A stretch of DNA of 64,000 nt from Triangularia verruculosa. Taxonomy: Eukaryota > Ascomycota > Sordariomycetes > Sordariales > Podosporaceae. A model generated the notes under the pieces. It worked only from the letters and a program-made list of their open reading frames with translations. It did not search any database and was not told the DNA's origin. Of the stretch, positions 10,808 to 23,124 are shown one piece after another (within the stretch, counting starts at the first letter, position 1; each line of letters starts with the position of its first letter). The position numbers and the translations under genes are program-made. Location of the stretch: NCBI GenBank assembly GCA_033296885.1, contig MU863963.1, forward strand, positions 1 to 64,000, written 5' to 3'.

Positions 10808-11964
10808 GGTGGGTGATTGTGATGACTGGGAACGTCGATGTACGGGCTCGAATATTGTTTCTAGAGTTGTTGGGAAGCTCTGGAGGTTTCAGCTGGTGGT
10901 GGTGAGGCTTCTGAAAGATGATGGAGCTTGTTTAGGTAATTGAAAGCGGTTTATGGGAGGAGAAGACGGCATCATTAGGTGTTCAGTCAGGGGTTTTTGA
11001 ATCCTCGTTTTCCCAGCTCGGTCTGTTGAGACGAAGTTTAGATTCCGTGCTCATAGCGCCTGTACATTTGAAGAGGGTGTTCATCATTGAGCACTGGCAG
11101 GATTACTATCCCTGTCGATTTGACGGTCGTTCCTAGCAGATGAGGTTATAATTGGGGCTTCCTCCTCTTCAAGTTCATCGTGCAGTCTCGGTCCTACACT
11201 CTTGGGTTTATGATTGGGGCTCCTCCTCTTCATCGTGCAGTCTCGGTCACACACCCCCATATAACCCTTAGAGGCAGCCAATCAGATGCAGAGGGCCCGC
11301 TCGCCTCTCCCCCAGGCACGCTGCCCTGGCTGCTCCCCGGGCCTTGGGTTCGACTAAGGGGTCGCATGCACTACAAACAATGACACCACGGCTGGAAGTC
11401 CAGGCTGATCACAATCCATGCTGATGGTTACTACCTACTACTAAAGTGCAAGTATGTAGGTCACCAAGTGTTCTAGGCGGTCTGCTTTCGGCAACATCGA
11501 CCTTTCTTAGGTTCTCTTTCAGGTAGTTTGTTTCCTCACTCTCTTCGGCGTTCCCCGCTGCTTGAAGACCAGGCAGAACTAGCTTCCACTCCCGGCTGTA
11601 TGATGACTGAAACTCCCAGTTGTTGTCCGGACAGCTTCCTCCTCCCCGGCATTGTCCAGGTTTCCCCATCCCCTGGCTGCTTCCCACACCATTTGCACGA
11701 AAGCATTTTTTGACGGACAACAAAGTGGTGTGAGAGAATCTGGTCGACAAACCGGAGCCTTCAGGTACTGTAAACTGAAGCTTGCGCGATCGATAGCAAG
11801 GAATCTCGCTCCCACTCAGACCAGCACTCAGTCTTGATTTTCTTTTCCCTACACCGGGAAACGCTATTTCAACCCTTCCAATTTCTCTCGATCTAAAGTT
11901 AAACTCGATTTTCCTCTTGCGGTGGATAACACCTTTTCTCACCACTCTCTCTCACAAGCAAGTT
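10808..11964. other. intergenic stretch containing an imperfect tandem duplication
   Basis: No convincing gene. Open frames on both strands are short or Arg/Ser-rich. The one clear structure is the duplication at 11151-11248, listed separately. The minus-strand sequence from 11964 down is the 3' flank of the RRP3-like gene. Confidence 0.5.
11151..11248. repeat. imperfect tandem duplication
   Basis: Two copies, 11151-11193 and 11213-11248, both run from ATTGGGGCT through CCTCCTCTTC to ATCGTGCAGTCTCGGTC. They differ by small deletions (the second lacks AAGTTC). The start-to-start period is 62 bases. Confidence 0.85.
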
Positions 11965-12680
11965 TCAATCCAACCATTGATTGTTTTCCCACAATCGAAT
12001 AAGCTGTCTCGAACCACCCCATAGGTAGTTCGGGGCTCTTAACGAAGGGTCCTCGAGTATAGCCTCTTCCACTTTCTCCTGGTAAGACATGACCACGTCC
12101 ATGTCGTCGACGGCATATTCCGCCAAGCGCACGGCAAGATAATACTCCAGGCGCATGTAGAATTCCACATCGCTGTAGACAACATGTTATTAGCCAGTTC
12201 GGCTATAACAAATTTTGTAAAATAGTTCAACAAGTTGGGAAGTGCCTCAACTTACTATTGTGTGAAAAAGGTAATAACCTGCCCCGAACCACTGTCATCG
12301 TCCAAGACATTGCTGATGCGTTGGCCGTATTTCGGGGGGGTCATTTTCCATGTGAGGCTGAGGTTGATGATACGGTCGACCTTGGGGACGGGATCTCCTC
12401 CGAGACTAGCAGCCGCGATGTCGGTTGTCACAATGGCATGGCACTCCTTGCGGCGGAGCTTGTCCAAGGCAGCTGCTCGCGCTGATAGAGAAAGATCGCA
12501 GTGAAGCGGAATGGCGCCTATCTTGAGAGTTTCAAGCAAACGAGAGATCCGACGCGTCTCGGAACCTGACCGTGTGAAGATGGCCGTCGTCTGGCCGGCC
12601 TTCTGCGCCTGGTTGCAGAGGTGGACGAGGTGAGCGTCCTGAAGCCGTTGCTCTATGAAACGGTGATAATGGTACACCAT
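11965..12680 (-). CDS. free-standing RecA2 domain related to helicase RRP3 (DDX47), motifs degenerate
   Basis: Exons 12680-12256 and 12172-11965 join over an 83-base intron (donor GTAAGT, acceptor CTACAG) into an intact frame of 210 residues. The order of homology follows the C-terminal half of RRP3: DAHLVHLCNQAQ, motif IV-like IFTRSGSETRRI, GAIPLHCDLSLSARAAAL, a motif V region reading TTDIAAASLGGD where RRP3 has ATDVAARGLD, a motif VI region reading YGQRISNV where it has YIHRVGRTARAG, then FFTQYDVEFYMRLE and EKVEEA. The whole RecA1 domain (Walker A, DEAD) is absent, so no ATPase activity is expected. The start ATG has a CCACCATGG context and a pyrimidine-rich leader. Either a slowly decaying duplicate or a repurposed binding domain; frame, splice sites and codon bias argue against a dead pseudogene. 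Confidence 0.65.
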
Positions 12681-14356
12681 GGTGGGAATGAGGGGGCTTG
12701 CTAGACGTTTTTTCAGGTAGTGGTTCTGTCTTGTCTTTGTTGCGTTGATCGTTTTGTTGCTGTCAGGTCGAGACTGGTGTTGAGGAAGAGAAAATTATTT
12801 GTGAAAACCTTGTGGGCATGGCCGGACTCCGAACCTTAAAGTTAATCAAGCGACCCTCTCATCATTAGTCCTCTCTATTAAGCTTCATTCCAACCGGCTG
12901 GTAGTAAGCAGCCCTCCCACTTCCTCTGTCTTTAGAAACCACCAGCCCGAAGCTATTAAGCAACTCTCCCACGAAGTGGCCTCCGTCTAACCGACCGATG
13001 TCATGGAAGTAGCCTTCACATCGGTATTCCTATCTATCAGGCTTCATTCTGTCTGATACCATCTCCCGAGAAAAACGTACACGCCACCAGGATTGCCTAG
13101 CATTCGGTAACTCGACTACTCACCTCCAATCCTAACAGCGGGGGCGATGGTTTAAGACCCCCTATATTTTCTTTCAGGAATTCCCCACGCCTCAACTATG
13201 CGAAGTTGGACAGAACAGCCAGTTTCTCATTTCAGGTTTACTTGTAAATTCCTTCCCATCATCATTAATCTCCCTCACTTATTCCTCGCTATCAAATGCC
13301 TCAATCGGAGTTTCAGTGGCCCTTACTGCTCATAATTCTACCATCGTCAATAGGCACCTGACTCAGCCACCAACAGAAACAAACCAGTCAGTTTGATCTC
13401 GTGATCCACACGGAAAATCCTAGGAATCTTTCTTAGGTATTAGAGGGAGGTATCACGATGCAGAAAACACAATTTTAATAGTATAATTTATGGCCCAGGT
13501 ACCCTAACCAGTTCTACAACTCCACGATATTATCCCCATGGAATAAATACGGGTCTCGATTACTGGAACACAATGCCAGTCACTAAAAGCAGCACACACA
13601 CCCATATGATGGGGCCATGTTAAGCGGTTGTCGTCTCCACAGAAGGTACCTAAAAATGGCATCCCGTGAACAAGAATAAATAGACACCACTAGGTAACCA
13701 TACTAGCAACCCGTAAAAAGAGATTCTCGATAGGCAATGATAAGATAGTTTATAGGCATTTCAACCAAACTTGATAGGCCTCAAGAGACAGTCAGCAGCC
13801 CTTAGGAATGTATCAAGAGACCTATCAACTCTTATGCAATCCCTCTAACCTATCTCCAATCGCATGTATAGTACCGATGTTGCAGTCTCCATTTTTGTTT
13901 TGGTCCAGGGCGTGAATAGATCACATTTAACATAAAGATAGGTAAAGTTTCCATGTACTACAAAAATATAATTTGGTATCTCTCAAAGAAAACTTATAGA
14001 CTTCTCGAACGACCCATCTCGTGTACACACACACACCACACACTCATCATGTACACTGTCCCTCCACCACCACCCTCCACCCCTTAATCCTCGCACAAAC
14101 ACAACATACGTCGCTATGACTGGTATTCTGCTCGCTCGCTTGCTCGTTCGTGTCCTCAATAAACACCTTCCCTAGTTACCCTATCCAATCCATGCCCTTC
14201 CTTTCCCATACCCATCCCAAAATGTCCACCTATTCCTAAACTGCCTGCTGAAAATGCGCACCCAAAACATTCAAGGTGAAATATACGCACACACAAAATA
14301 TACACACACACCAAAGAAACCACACACGGTATTTATACAACCTCCCCTCTTCTCAC
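12681..14356. other. gene-free accessory stretch between RRP3-like gene and regulator
   Basis: No gene seen. About 12681-12800 reads as the leader of the RRP3-like gene. One degenerate repeat copy lies at 13712-13826. 14010-14050 and 14280-14320 are CA-rich. The last part is the 3' flank of the Zn2Cys6 gene. A partial B-box-like sequence near 12820-12836 (minus strand) does not fold into a tRNA. Confidence 0.55.
13712..13826 (+). repeat. dispersed GATA repeat, degenerate copy D
   Basis: Contains AAGATAGTTTATAGGC, then TTGATAGGCC, TCAAGAGACAGTCAGCAGCCC and TTAGGAATGTATCAAGAGACC. The last units are about 21 bases long and end in GCC, CCC or ACC as in copies A and C. The conserved GGCAC edge is not found. 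This is the weakest copy. Confidence 0.45.
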
Positions 14357-17300
14357 TCAATGATGATGCATCCCCCCCATCCCCCCAAACATACTCCCAA
14401 ACGCATCCAACCCCCCACTCACCCCCCCTTGCCCCCCTCCCAACCCACCACCCAGCCCATCCCCCCCAATCTCCGGCGGCTCCATATTAAACGGCATAAA
14501 CCAAGCCGAACTCGGCTCAGCCCCAAACGCAGCATGCAGCGCAGCATCCTGATGCCCCCCCCTCCCCCCATGCCCACCACCCCCATGACCCCTCCCCCCA
14601 TCCCTCCCCCCCGCAGCCCCATCACCATGTTGCGCCGCCCACCCCGCCAAAGGATGGTGATCAACCCCATTCCCATACGCACCAAACACCAACTGCCGAT
14701 CAAGTTGCGAAAGCCCATGCCCCCCCAACCCCCCCATCGAAAACGGATCCGGTGGAAAAAACGAGTTGTGCGCCGGGTGATGCGGGTGGTGATGCGACAA
14801 ATGCGACACCGCAACCGGCGATACCGGGGATAACCCGTGATACGAACCCGCGTTCGTGATAGTCAACGGGTTAAACGGACTCGGACCGCTCGACTGCGGT
14901 CCTACCCCCGCGTTGGCCGAGAAGGATCGTTGATGGAGACGAGCAGCGTGGATTTGCTCTGCTGTTACGCCTTGGTGGTGGCTTCTCCCAAAGTCTGTCT
15001 GTAATGGCGAAAGGACCTGGTCGTTGGCGCCTCGTTGAGAGCCAGCAGTCGACGTCTTCCGGATGATGGACTTTCGTTTCAGTTGTCCTGGGCGGGAGAT
15101 GCCATTTGGACCTCCTCCGTGGTCACCGCCTTGTGGCGAGAGAGTAGTAAAAAATTCCTCGACCGTGTGCAATTCTGGCTTTTGTTCCAGAACGGCGTCT
15201 TCGCCCTTTTCCTTCTTCTTGTAAGTAGCCGGGTCGAGGAAATCTGACTGGGAGACGCCGTGAGGGTAGCGGTCGAACCAGTCTCCATACTGGAATATAG
15301 GGGAAGCGGCGTTTTCTTGGGCTGGATTGCCCTGTCTGGCGGCGTCGGCACAGGTGCGGTATTGCTCGCGGAGGTTCTCGGACATCCAGTGGAACATGCC
15401 CCAGTAGCGTCTCATCTTGGAAAGGAACTTGACGTTAGTAGCAAGATTCCGCTTTGATGTTGCTTCCATCGAGGGATTGCCCGAGAAGATGCCGAAAATA
15501 TGCACTGTACTGGATAAGAAGGCACAGTATCCTGTGAATGGCGCCGTGATAAAGTGTGACTCGGCATCCTTGAGTAATTCTGATATCCGGTTCGCGGCGG
15601 CGAAGGCCTTTGCGCCTGCCTTGGTCACAAACGCCTTCGGGACGTCTTGCTGTGACTGGCCGTTTGGCGGCGAGACGGCGAACCTGTTCATGAATAAAAT
15701 GTTTTGTTGGACCGAGATTTGTAGAAACAGAAACTGGTTGGCCATGTTGTCCGTTTCGTGTAGGTGAAGGTTTTCTGGTGTATAAGCCAAAGACTCTGGC
15801 AACTCGAAGTCTTCAGTCTGCTTGAGTAGTTTCGCGTATTCGGATTCCGGACTCCACATGGGGTGAGGGTCCAGCTCCTTTCCGCCCTGGTTAAGGTACC
15901 CGATGATGCGCCCCCATAACGCGATGGCCTTGATCATCCAGGCTGCCACGCCCATGTTGTCTTTGGCCTCAGTTGCTTGACCTTCGGTCATTGGCTCCAG
16001 CACCTGTCCAGTGAGTGTCTCGGTTGGCCCAGGCATGTCGTACTGAAAGTTCTTCTCTTTGATGGGGAGTGGAATTTTGAGAGTCTCCTCTCTGATGAAA
16101 CATGGCCGATCAGTTCCTGAAGAGTTGAATCGGTCCATTAAAAAGCACGCCCACATCGTCCTCCTCCGAATTTCTCGATCAATAAAGCTGAGCTGTGTCT
16201 TCCCAGTCATCCGGAGAGGATCGTGCTCGAGGTCCTTGTGAAGCTGTAACGCAAATGCCATGCGGATGGCCTGTCCGCCCAAAGACCAACTCCGTCCACC
16301 ATGGCATGTGCCGAACTCGTGCAGGCCCAAAATCAGCAGACAGGTCAAGATGGTGATGTTTGGCCATTCATATCGTTTTGTGAGGATATCGCGGGCAGTC
16401 GAGGCCCATTCTTCGCCTCGGAGGAAATTTGGGTTGGTGGCTAGCTTCGGGTGGTTAGAAAAGCGTGCTGCAATGGCGCACACTGAGAGGATCAAAACAG
16501 GAGGTAAAGCGCCGGCCCTATCGACAGTCAGTAACAAAACTCAATTATCACCTGCAGTTGACTTACTTGAGCTTCCTCATAAAGCTTGGTTTGTGGAGAA
16601 TATGATAGGCTTGACCGTAGATGTTTTCGAAAAACACCTCGGCCAGATGCTCTTGAATCTCCTTTGACGGCAAAGCATCACCTCCTTCGAGCAACAACTT
16701 GGACTCTTCCGCCTCCTGGACTAACATAGTTGAGGGTTTATGTGGTCCATCCAACTTTGATCTTGATGGCGCGCGCGCCCAGTTGTCCAAGTCAGGTCCA
16801 AATGCTTCATCGGCTCCGCGTTTCTTCGCCGCTCCCTTGCTGGCGGGGAGAGTTCCTGGGATCGCTGGCTTGACAACGGCTCTGGTTACTGATGCTGCCA
16901 TAGAATCCTGTTCCGATTTTGGCACAACCTTAATGATGCGCTCTTCCATCCTCTTCAACCGCTTATCCAACATGGCCATATAATCTGTCCTTGGCGCAGC
17001 CTTGCGGGCCGTCACTTTGTAGACGCACGGAATGCGGGACCGGAGGCAGTGCTTGCATGCCGGCTTCTCTCCCGAACACCGAATCTTTTTGCGCCGACAT
17101 GCAATGCAAGCCAGGGGCAATCTTTTGCGCTCCTTTCCTGCCTTGGTCTTCAACTCGCTCCACGCAGGCGTGGCGTCCGTTTTGTCCCCCTTTGATTTTC
17201 CACCCATATCTGTTCCATCTCCTAACCCTCCGGTAGCAAGGCCAAATTCGTCCGACATGGGCTCCTCCAAAGAGTTGCCGCCATTCTGGTTGCTGTCGGG

Positions 17301-17690
17301 GGTGCCATTTTCGGAAACATCCATGCTCGACTGTCGCCTGCCATTGGTGTCGCTGTACGAGGTTTGCACAGTGATGGAAGTCGCCTGGTTTTGTTGGTCA
17401 TGCATGGAGGCTACCGAAGGTGGTTGTGGTGAAGGCGCAAACACATCTGGAGTGTGGTCGTCAAAGCTTGGTGGAGCAAGACCAGCCATGGGGGAGTCGT
17501 CCTGGTAAGAAAACTGGAAATCGCCAAAATGAGACGCATCTACGAGATCATGGGTTGCCGCCGTGATGGTTCCCATTCCGTCAGCCGATGTCTCCAGCTT
17601 GAGGGCTTGCAGAGCAGCAGATGATTCAGGTTGCGCGTGGTGGCCGTCCATACCGTCCGCCGAGGGCGAGAAGTCGAGCTCCAGCGACAT
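14357..17690 (-). CDS. Zn(II)2Cys6 transcription factor with fungal-specific regulatory domain
   Basis: Sequence-specific nuclear regulator of 1094 residues. Exons 17690-16567 and 16517-14357 are joined over a 49-base intron (GTAAGT...GATAG). The acidic, Asp/Ser/Gln-rich N-terminus is followed by a complete binuclear zinc cluster with Cys195, 198, 205, 212, 215 and 222 (CX2CX6CX6CX2CX6C), the basic linker VTARKAAPRTDY, and a coiled dimerisation stretch DKRLKRMEERI. The middle part (about 350-850) carries fungal_trans hallmarks: a leading LHKPSFMRKL region, the central LGLHEFGTCHGGRSWSLGGQ and IRRRTMWACFLMDRF. The tail is very rich in Gly and His. The target pathway cannot be told from sequence; it is not XlnR, FacB or Pro1 by its zinc cluster. 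The 5.4 kb upstream without a gene suggests a long promoter or leader. Confidence 0.88.
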
Positions 17691-20600
17691 GGCGAAAAAG
17701 ACGGGGATCCTTGGGCTTGTGAGAAATATAGCTGGGTTTAAAGACCTAGCAATTACCCTTCAGTGGGCAGGTAACGGTAGCAACAGGCAAGCCAGGTGTC
17801 GTTGAAAGACTCCGTAGTTGATTCGCGAAACACAGCGCTTCGCTTCGGTTCAACAAGCTTCCCACGCGACCGGACCAAACCCCAAGCTCCTCTGCTACAC
17901 CTCACTTGGGAATATCTGGGGTGGCGATGATGATTTGTGAGAATGTACAGGAATATCGCATGGTATACAGGGCGGTGGTGCGGTATCACGGGCTGCTACC
18001 TGCCATCGACATGTCCCCTGAGGACTCCCAACAAAGTGCTTCCAGGATGCGAATTCTCGAAGCGTAATACCCGAAATGTTTCCCGGCCGTGACCGTATTG
18101 GTGGTTTTCGGGTATGCGATCGGCGGTGCGTCTTCGAGGAGCAACCTGGAGGAGATGTAGGTCGTCGCAGTCGTTCGTAGGGTCGTCAAAAAGGGAGCGA
18201 GGAAGTTGGAGGAGAGTAACGAGAGTGAAGTGGAAAAAGACAACTCCGAGCGAAGCTGGCAGAAGGGGGAGGCGACAGCGCCGGGGTTCGAGTCTTGGTG
18301 CGTCTGGCGTTCCCAACCACAGGCGTCTCCAAGCCCGTCTTGGTGGATCACCAAGCGAAGGGTCTGGCGGAACTAGCGAAGAGGAGCGTTTTCGGCGGCT
18401 GTCCAGTGGGGTAACATGCTGTTTCGGTTTTCTTCTGTCATGGACGATCCAGCAGCTAGACCGCCCCGGGCAAGGAAGACAGCAGGGAGCCACCTCGTAA
18501 TACCGAAGAGGCCGTTATGTCCTTTTTGTTTTTGTCGGATTCGTCCTTGTCAGTGTGTGACGGCGTGGGGAACAGGGAAACAGGGGCCTGCAAGTCAATA
18601 TACGACAAGCGGACGGGGTAGCCAGAGAATATGGGGGAGGATCAGGGAAAAGATGGGGCAAATAGATTGATCGCGGAGACAGAGTGTCAGGCTGGTCCAA
18701 AGGATGTTGCAAAGCCCACGGCGGGCCGACTGCCCTCTCCCCTCATTTTCCGTCATATTATCGAGAGGGAGGGCATGGGAACTCTCGTACCTCACAGCAC
18801 AAGAGGTCAAGGCCGGCTACCTACCACCCCTTCTGCATGCACAGAGCATGCATCAGCAAGGTCAGACACACGTTGTTGCTTGCAGCTGAAGCAAGCCACA
18901 CAACCAAGCAGCATTCACGGACCAACAGGATGCCCACAGAGCTGTCGTGGGTGGACTGCTTCCATGTTCCCGCATTGCAGAAGGCCCAGGCTTGCTGACG
19001 GACACTACGCCGCGCACGGGCGCCTGCTCCTTCGTCCGGGGATGGACTGTCGTGTGGTGTGTGTAGATATTCTTGTCCATTCTGGGGTACGCTATACAAA
19101 ACATGGGGGGTAGGGCCAGGGCAGGCCAGGAACCAGTTCATCTCTGTCGGTGTCGGAGGGGTGGTGGGAGTGACTTTCAGCGCGGATATAATTGTATGAG
19201 CGAGGGGCGGCCATGGTAAAATTCCGAGAATACGCCGCCAGGCAATATAGGAGGTACAGCATGACAAGGGTGCTTGGCTGGCACCCTCGATTGGAGTTGA
19301 TAGCATTGCTTCTTTGCTGCTTGTCCAGCCCAACGCTGTCACGATCGAGAGACATCAAAACGTCTGTGGGGACTAGCTAGGATGGGCCGGATGACGAACG
19401 AATGTTGCGGGGTTCGGAGCAGGGTTCGGTCGTCCAAGCCCCGAGCGAACAGCGAGTCCCGTAACGCCCAGAAAGCCGGGACCAACTGGGGCCGAAGTGT
19501 CTTGACTCGTCTCTATGATGACCGCTGTGCGCCGTGTCTTGGCGGGAGTAGAACTCCGACCAGTTCGTCTCGGCTTGATGCCCTGCTTGCTGTCAAAAGC
19601 TAGCACGGAGAGAACACAACCTTCTGTGACACAATGAGATAGTGACAGCTACTCCGAACGGTGGACGGGAGCAGGTTCCACAACCCTTGCTGAACTCGTG
19701 GGAAGGCGCGTGTGGGCGTGGAGCAGAACGTGACCACGCCAATTTTGTGGTGCTCCACCAAGCTCTTGGTGTCAGATCTGCCCAAACCCACCAAATCACA
19801 AGCTTGGGAATGATCATCGCCAATATTGGTGGACCTGCATAATCACGGAGACATCGACAACGACATCCAAGTCATCATTCTGAGCATCTGGAATTCCGAA
19901 TCGCGACAGGCCGGAACAAGTCATCCTTCCGGCGCTTCTCTCGTCTCGTGCCGCCTCTCCACCCATCAATTCTCCGCCCCAATGATGATGGCTCTCCAGC
20001 ATAAGAAACAACAAGGAAAGCTTCGGTGCCTTCTCTTGCAGGCCCACGTTGATGCGAGATGCCTGGCCCATATTAGGTCGCCACCAACTACCACAGCCCT
20101 CACGACATATATCGATTTTACGTTACAGCTGCACACCACCCACGAAAACTAATGACGCTTCCTAACACGCTTCGGAACGCGCGGCATCTTCACCATCTCT
20201 GCTATTTTCTTTATCATTGCCTCGGGCCAGCGCTTTCCAAAGCGTCTTCGCTGTCACCCCAGATGTCAGCAGCACCCGTGCTACAACAGGTATGACTGCA
20301 GTCAAGACCAAGCCCAACCGCCCAAGCTGGGGAAGGCGGGAAACATGGAGGGGGGGTTACACGGCTCGATTCGATCCGTCTATTCTTCTCCAGCTTCCGA
20401 ATTGGCATTTGCTATATTGACTTGTCAAACCGACAATTACCCGCAGTGCAGCTCATAGCCTTCCTCCACTTCCACGACCACTACCCCAGATAATGCCATC
20501 CAGGACCTGTCAACGCTGGCCAACGGCTGGGAACCACCGTCTCCGCTGACACCCTCTTCCGGACCGTTACCACGTCAAATCCAGGATCATACTTGCCGGC

Positions 20601-23124
20601 TAGCGCTCAAGCTGATCTTAGCGACCTACCAAGCTCACCGAACCAGCGTTACTTTTCAAATCGTCCTCGCATCTGGCTAGTCAACAGGCGATGCTACAGC
20701 AGATTCAGACGGACGCCAAGTGGCCAAACCTGTCATCCACCGCCATGTTGAGCTTCATGATGACGGCTTTGCTCATCACTGCAACCTCGAATATTGCCCG
20801 TCATTAAAAGACGCCTCCAACAAGCGAGTCGTTTGTGTGGTGTGCACGTTATCACACAGCATTATCCTCGTGGACACGGGATCTGCAGATTGGTTTCAAC
20901 GGGTCCAGCGATGATCGTGTTCCTCGCAGTCCCGTCTGCCTCCTTTGGGAAATGCTGCGCTTGGTCAAAGTCACGGGGGGACCAGAGTCCGGATCGAAAC
21001 GTTTAGGGTCACCTCTACATCTCGCCCTTTGCATCCACTTGCAGCACGACCAGGAATCGCGCACATGCTACGCCGTGTCCGCCTTTCAATTTCTCTTCCC
21101 CAAGATCCAATCGGAACCTCAAATGGCCCGCTTACGGTTCTTGCTCCAGGACGCTGCAGGTCTTCGTCTTGATGTGTGCTGCTGCTCTCCGCCAGCCTGG
21201 ATCATTGCTCACACACAACGTCAGAAACACACCACTTTGTCGGAGTTTATCCCGCATCCTGAACACTGACGGGTCCAGCCGTGATAGGTGTGAATGACTA
21301 CCTTACCGCAGTCCTTCATAACCCGGCCGGCAAAAACCCCACCACCCTATCATGCCCTACCCAGCCATAAAACCTGGGGGCGGGCGGAAGTTTGATGAAG
21401 ATCATGGGATAAATTCGAACAGGCTGTTCCAAGGTGCAATCTCACAACCAGGACGACCGTTGTACAATCAAAACCAAACCGTCTTCTCTCACCGAATGGA
21501 AAAGCCACTAGCAGCCTCACGGATCACCAGATCAAACGAGATTCATCTCCCCAAGACGAGCTCCTCCGTTTCGACGCGACGCCTATATGAAATCAAGCAC
21601 TCTCATTTCCTTTCTTCCTTTTTCACCTGCCCGACTTTGCATCTTAGTACCGGTCTTGGCTGCCGTTGTAAGTGCAGCCAATCGGGTATTTAGAGGTTGC
21701 ACTTTTGGCAGGTTTCGGCTCGGTTCATCGTACCGATCATCACCTCCCTCCTCATTTTCGCTTGATCCCTTCCCCATTTGCTTGCTTCGCGTTGACTAAT
21801 TTCTCTTGCCTGAAGATTTCATCAAGATACGCTGGCGGTCAAGCAGCATATGGCGTACATATGTAGGTGTAGGGTATCATTATTGCCTCGTTTACGGATC
21901 CCCTTTGCTTGGTTTGATGTTGTGGGGGGCTAGGTTGAGACGAAGTAGAAGCCCGATTTGGACATCCGGACGGTGAGCAGAGACAGGTAGTCGGCTCCGG
22001 TCCATCCGATTTGAGAACCTTACATATGTGTGAGTCTCAAAAGGAAAAACTGTAACCTCCGGTCTTAGGAGGTTGGACCCTGGCTTAGGCACTGAGGAAG
22101 GATATACGTTGATTGCCAGGCCCGTAGCCATGATTTTCCATATCGCAACTCACATATCAACCCTGTCTACCTGACATACCCAAACCCTGAAGCCTGGAAG
22201 TACTCTGCACCCATACACTCAAACCTACAGAAACCGAAACCCTCCTATATAATAACCCAGTAGAAAACGCACATAAGGTAACTTGGTGCCTTCCCAGATG
22301 TCGGTCACAACCACCAACCACCTACCTAGTTAAAACAGAAATATACCTTATAAAGGTGTCTCCTAGGTAGCTTCACGCAACAAGCCACACGACTGTACCA
22401 AACTGAAGCCTTATCCCTTACAAAAAAAAAAAAACCTAAACGAACGTCCCTGGACCAGAAGAAGAAGAAAAAGGATTATCATCAACTAACCCAACGTTGA
22501 ATGACAAAGTCGTAGCTGACTCGAGGGACCGTGGCATAGGTAGGTAGGTATACAAACAAACCTCAGACGGCCATGCTCACGCTTATCTCTACCCAGGATG
22601 TTTGACTGGAAACTCAAGTAGGTACAAGAACCGTTCCAAAATTCTCACATGCTTATTATCGGGGAATTGAAGGGAACTTAACCCGCCCTCGGGAGGCTAG
22701 GGATATTTATACGACATGCCTTGTCTACCAGATAGATCCCAAGTTCTTTGGAAGGATGAAAATAAAAGGCTTCGTTTGGGCTGTTAGAAGGAAGATGGCC
22801 TGGGTAGGTACATGTTCTATCACTATGGTTCTTGTGGGATGATCGGATATGGCCTAGGCTTGTAGTCTACTGTGATATCAACCTGCTTGACAGCACACCT
22901 TTTTCGGAATCCGTATGATTCAATACTTTCCATGTTGTTTGTGCACCGCAAGTATTTTTGGATGGACAAAAGTCTCAATTATCCCCCAACACCTCGAAAA
23001 ACTATATATACAACTAAATCCACACAAGAATAAATCTCAGTGAAAAAACCCACCAAAACAATTAAACCATCCATTCGCTATATGCATCAAAAACCACATC
23101 CCCCTTTTTCCAAACCCAAAAAAA
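17691..23124. other. 5.4 kb gene-free region upstream of the Zn2Cys6 gene
   Basis: No gene could be supported. Many short frames overlap on both strands with Arg/Ser/Pro-rich, non-domain translations. It is bounded by the start of the regulator (17690, minus) and the stop of KRI1 (23125, minus). Likely contents are the regulator's promoter and long leader and the KRI1 3' flank. A poly-A run of 12 lies near 22422-22433, CCTAGG at 22362-22367 and a GGTAGGTAGGTA run near 22540. An unspliced non-coding RNA cannot be excluded. Confidence 0.5.

Noticed and set aside
11409..11945. 178-codon minus-strand frame
   Set aside because: Arg/Ser/Gly-rich with no domain or start-context support, and it overlaps unrelated frames on the other strand.
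12815..12880. Possible tRNA on the minus strand (AAGGTTCGGAGTCCGG near 12820-12836)
   Set aside because: The B-box-like part has an extra base, the T-arm does not pair, and no A box or acceptor stem could be found.
18280..18315. GGGGTTCGAGTC as a tRNA B box
   Set aside because: The stem would need G-T pairs and there is no A box upstream at a suitable distance.
17986..18500. Overlapping frames of 122-165 codons upstream of the Zn2Cys6 gene
   Set aside because: Mutually overlapping on both strands, Arg/Leu-rich, no family resemblance. Best seen as leader or promoter sequence.
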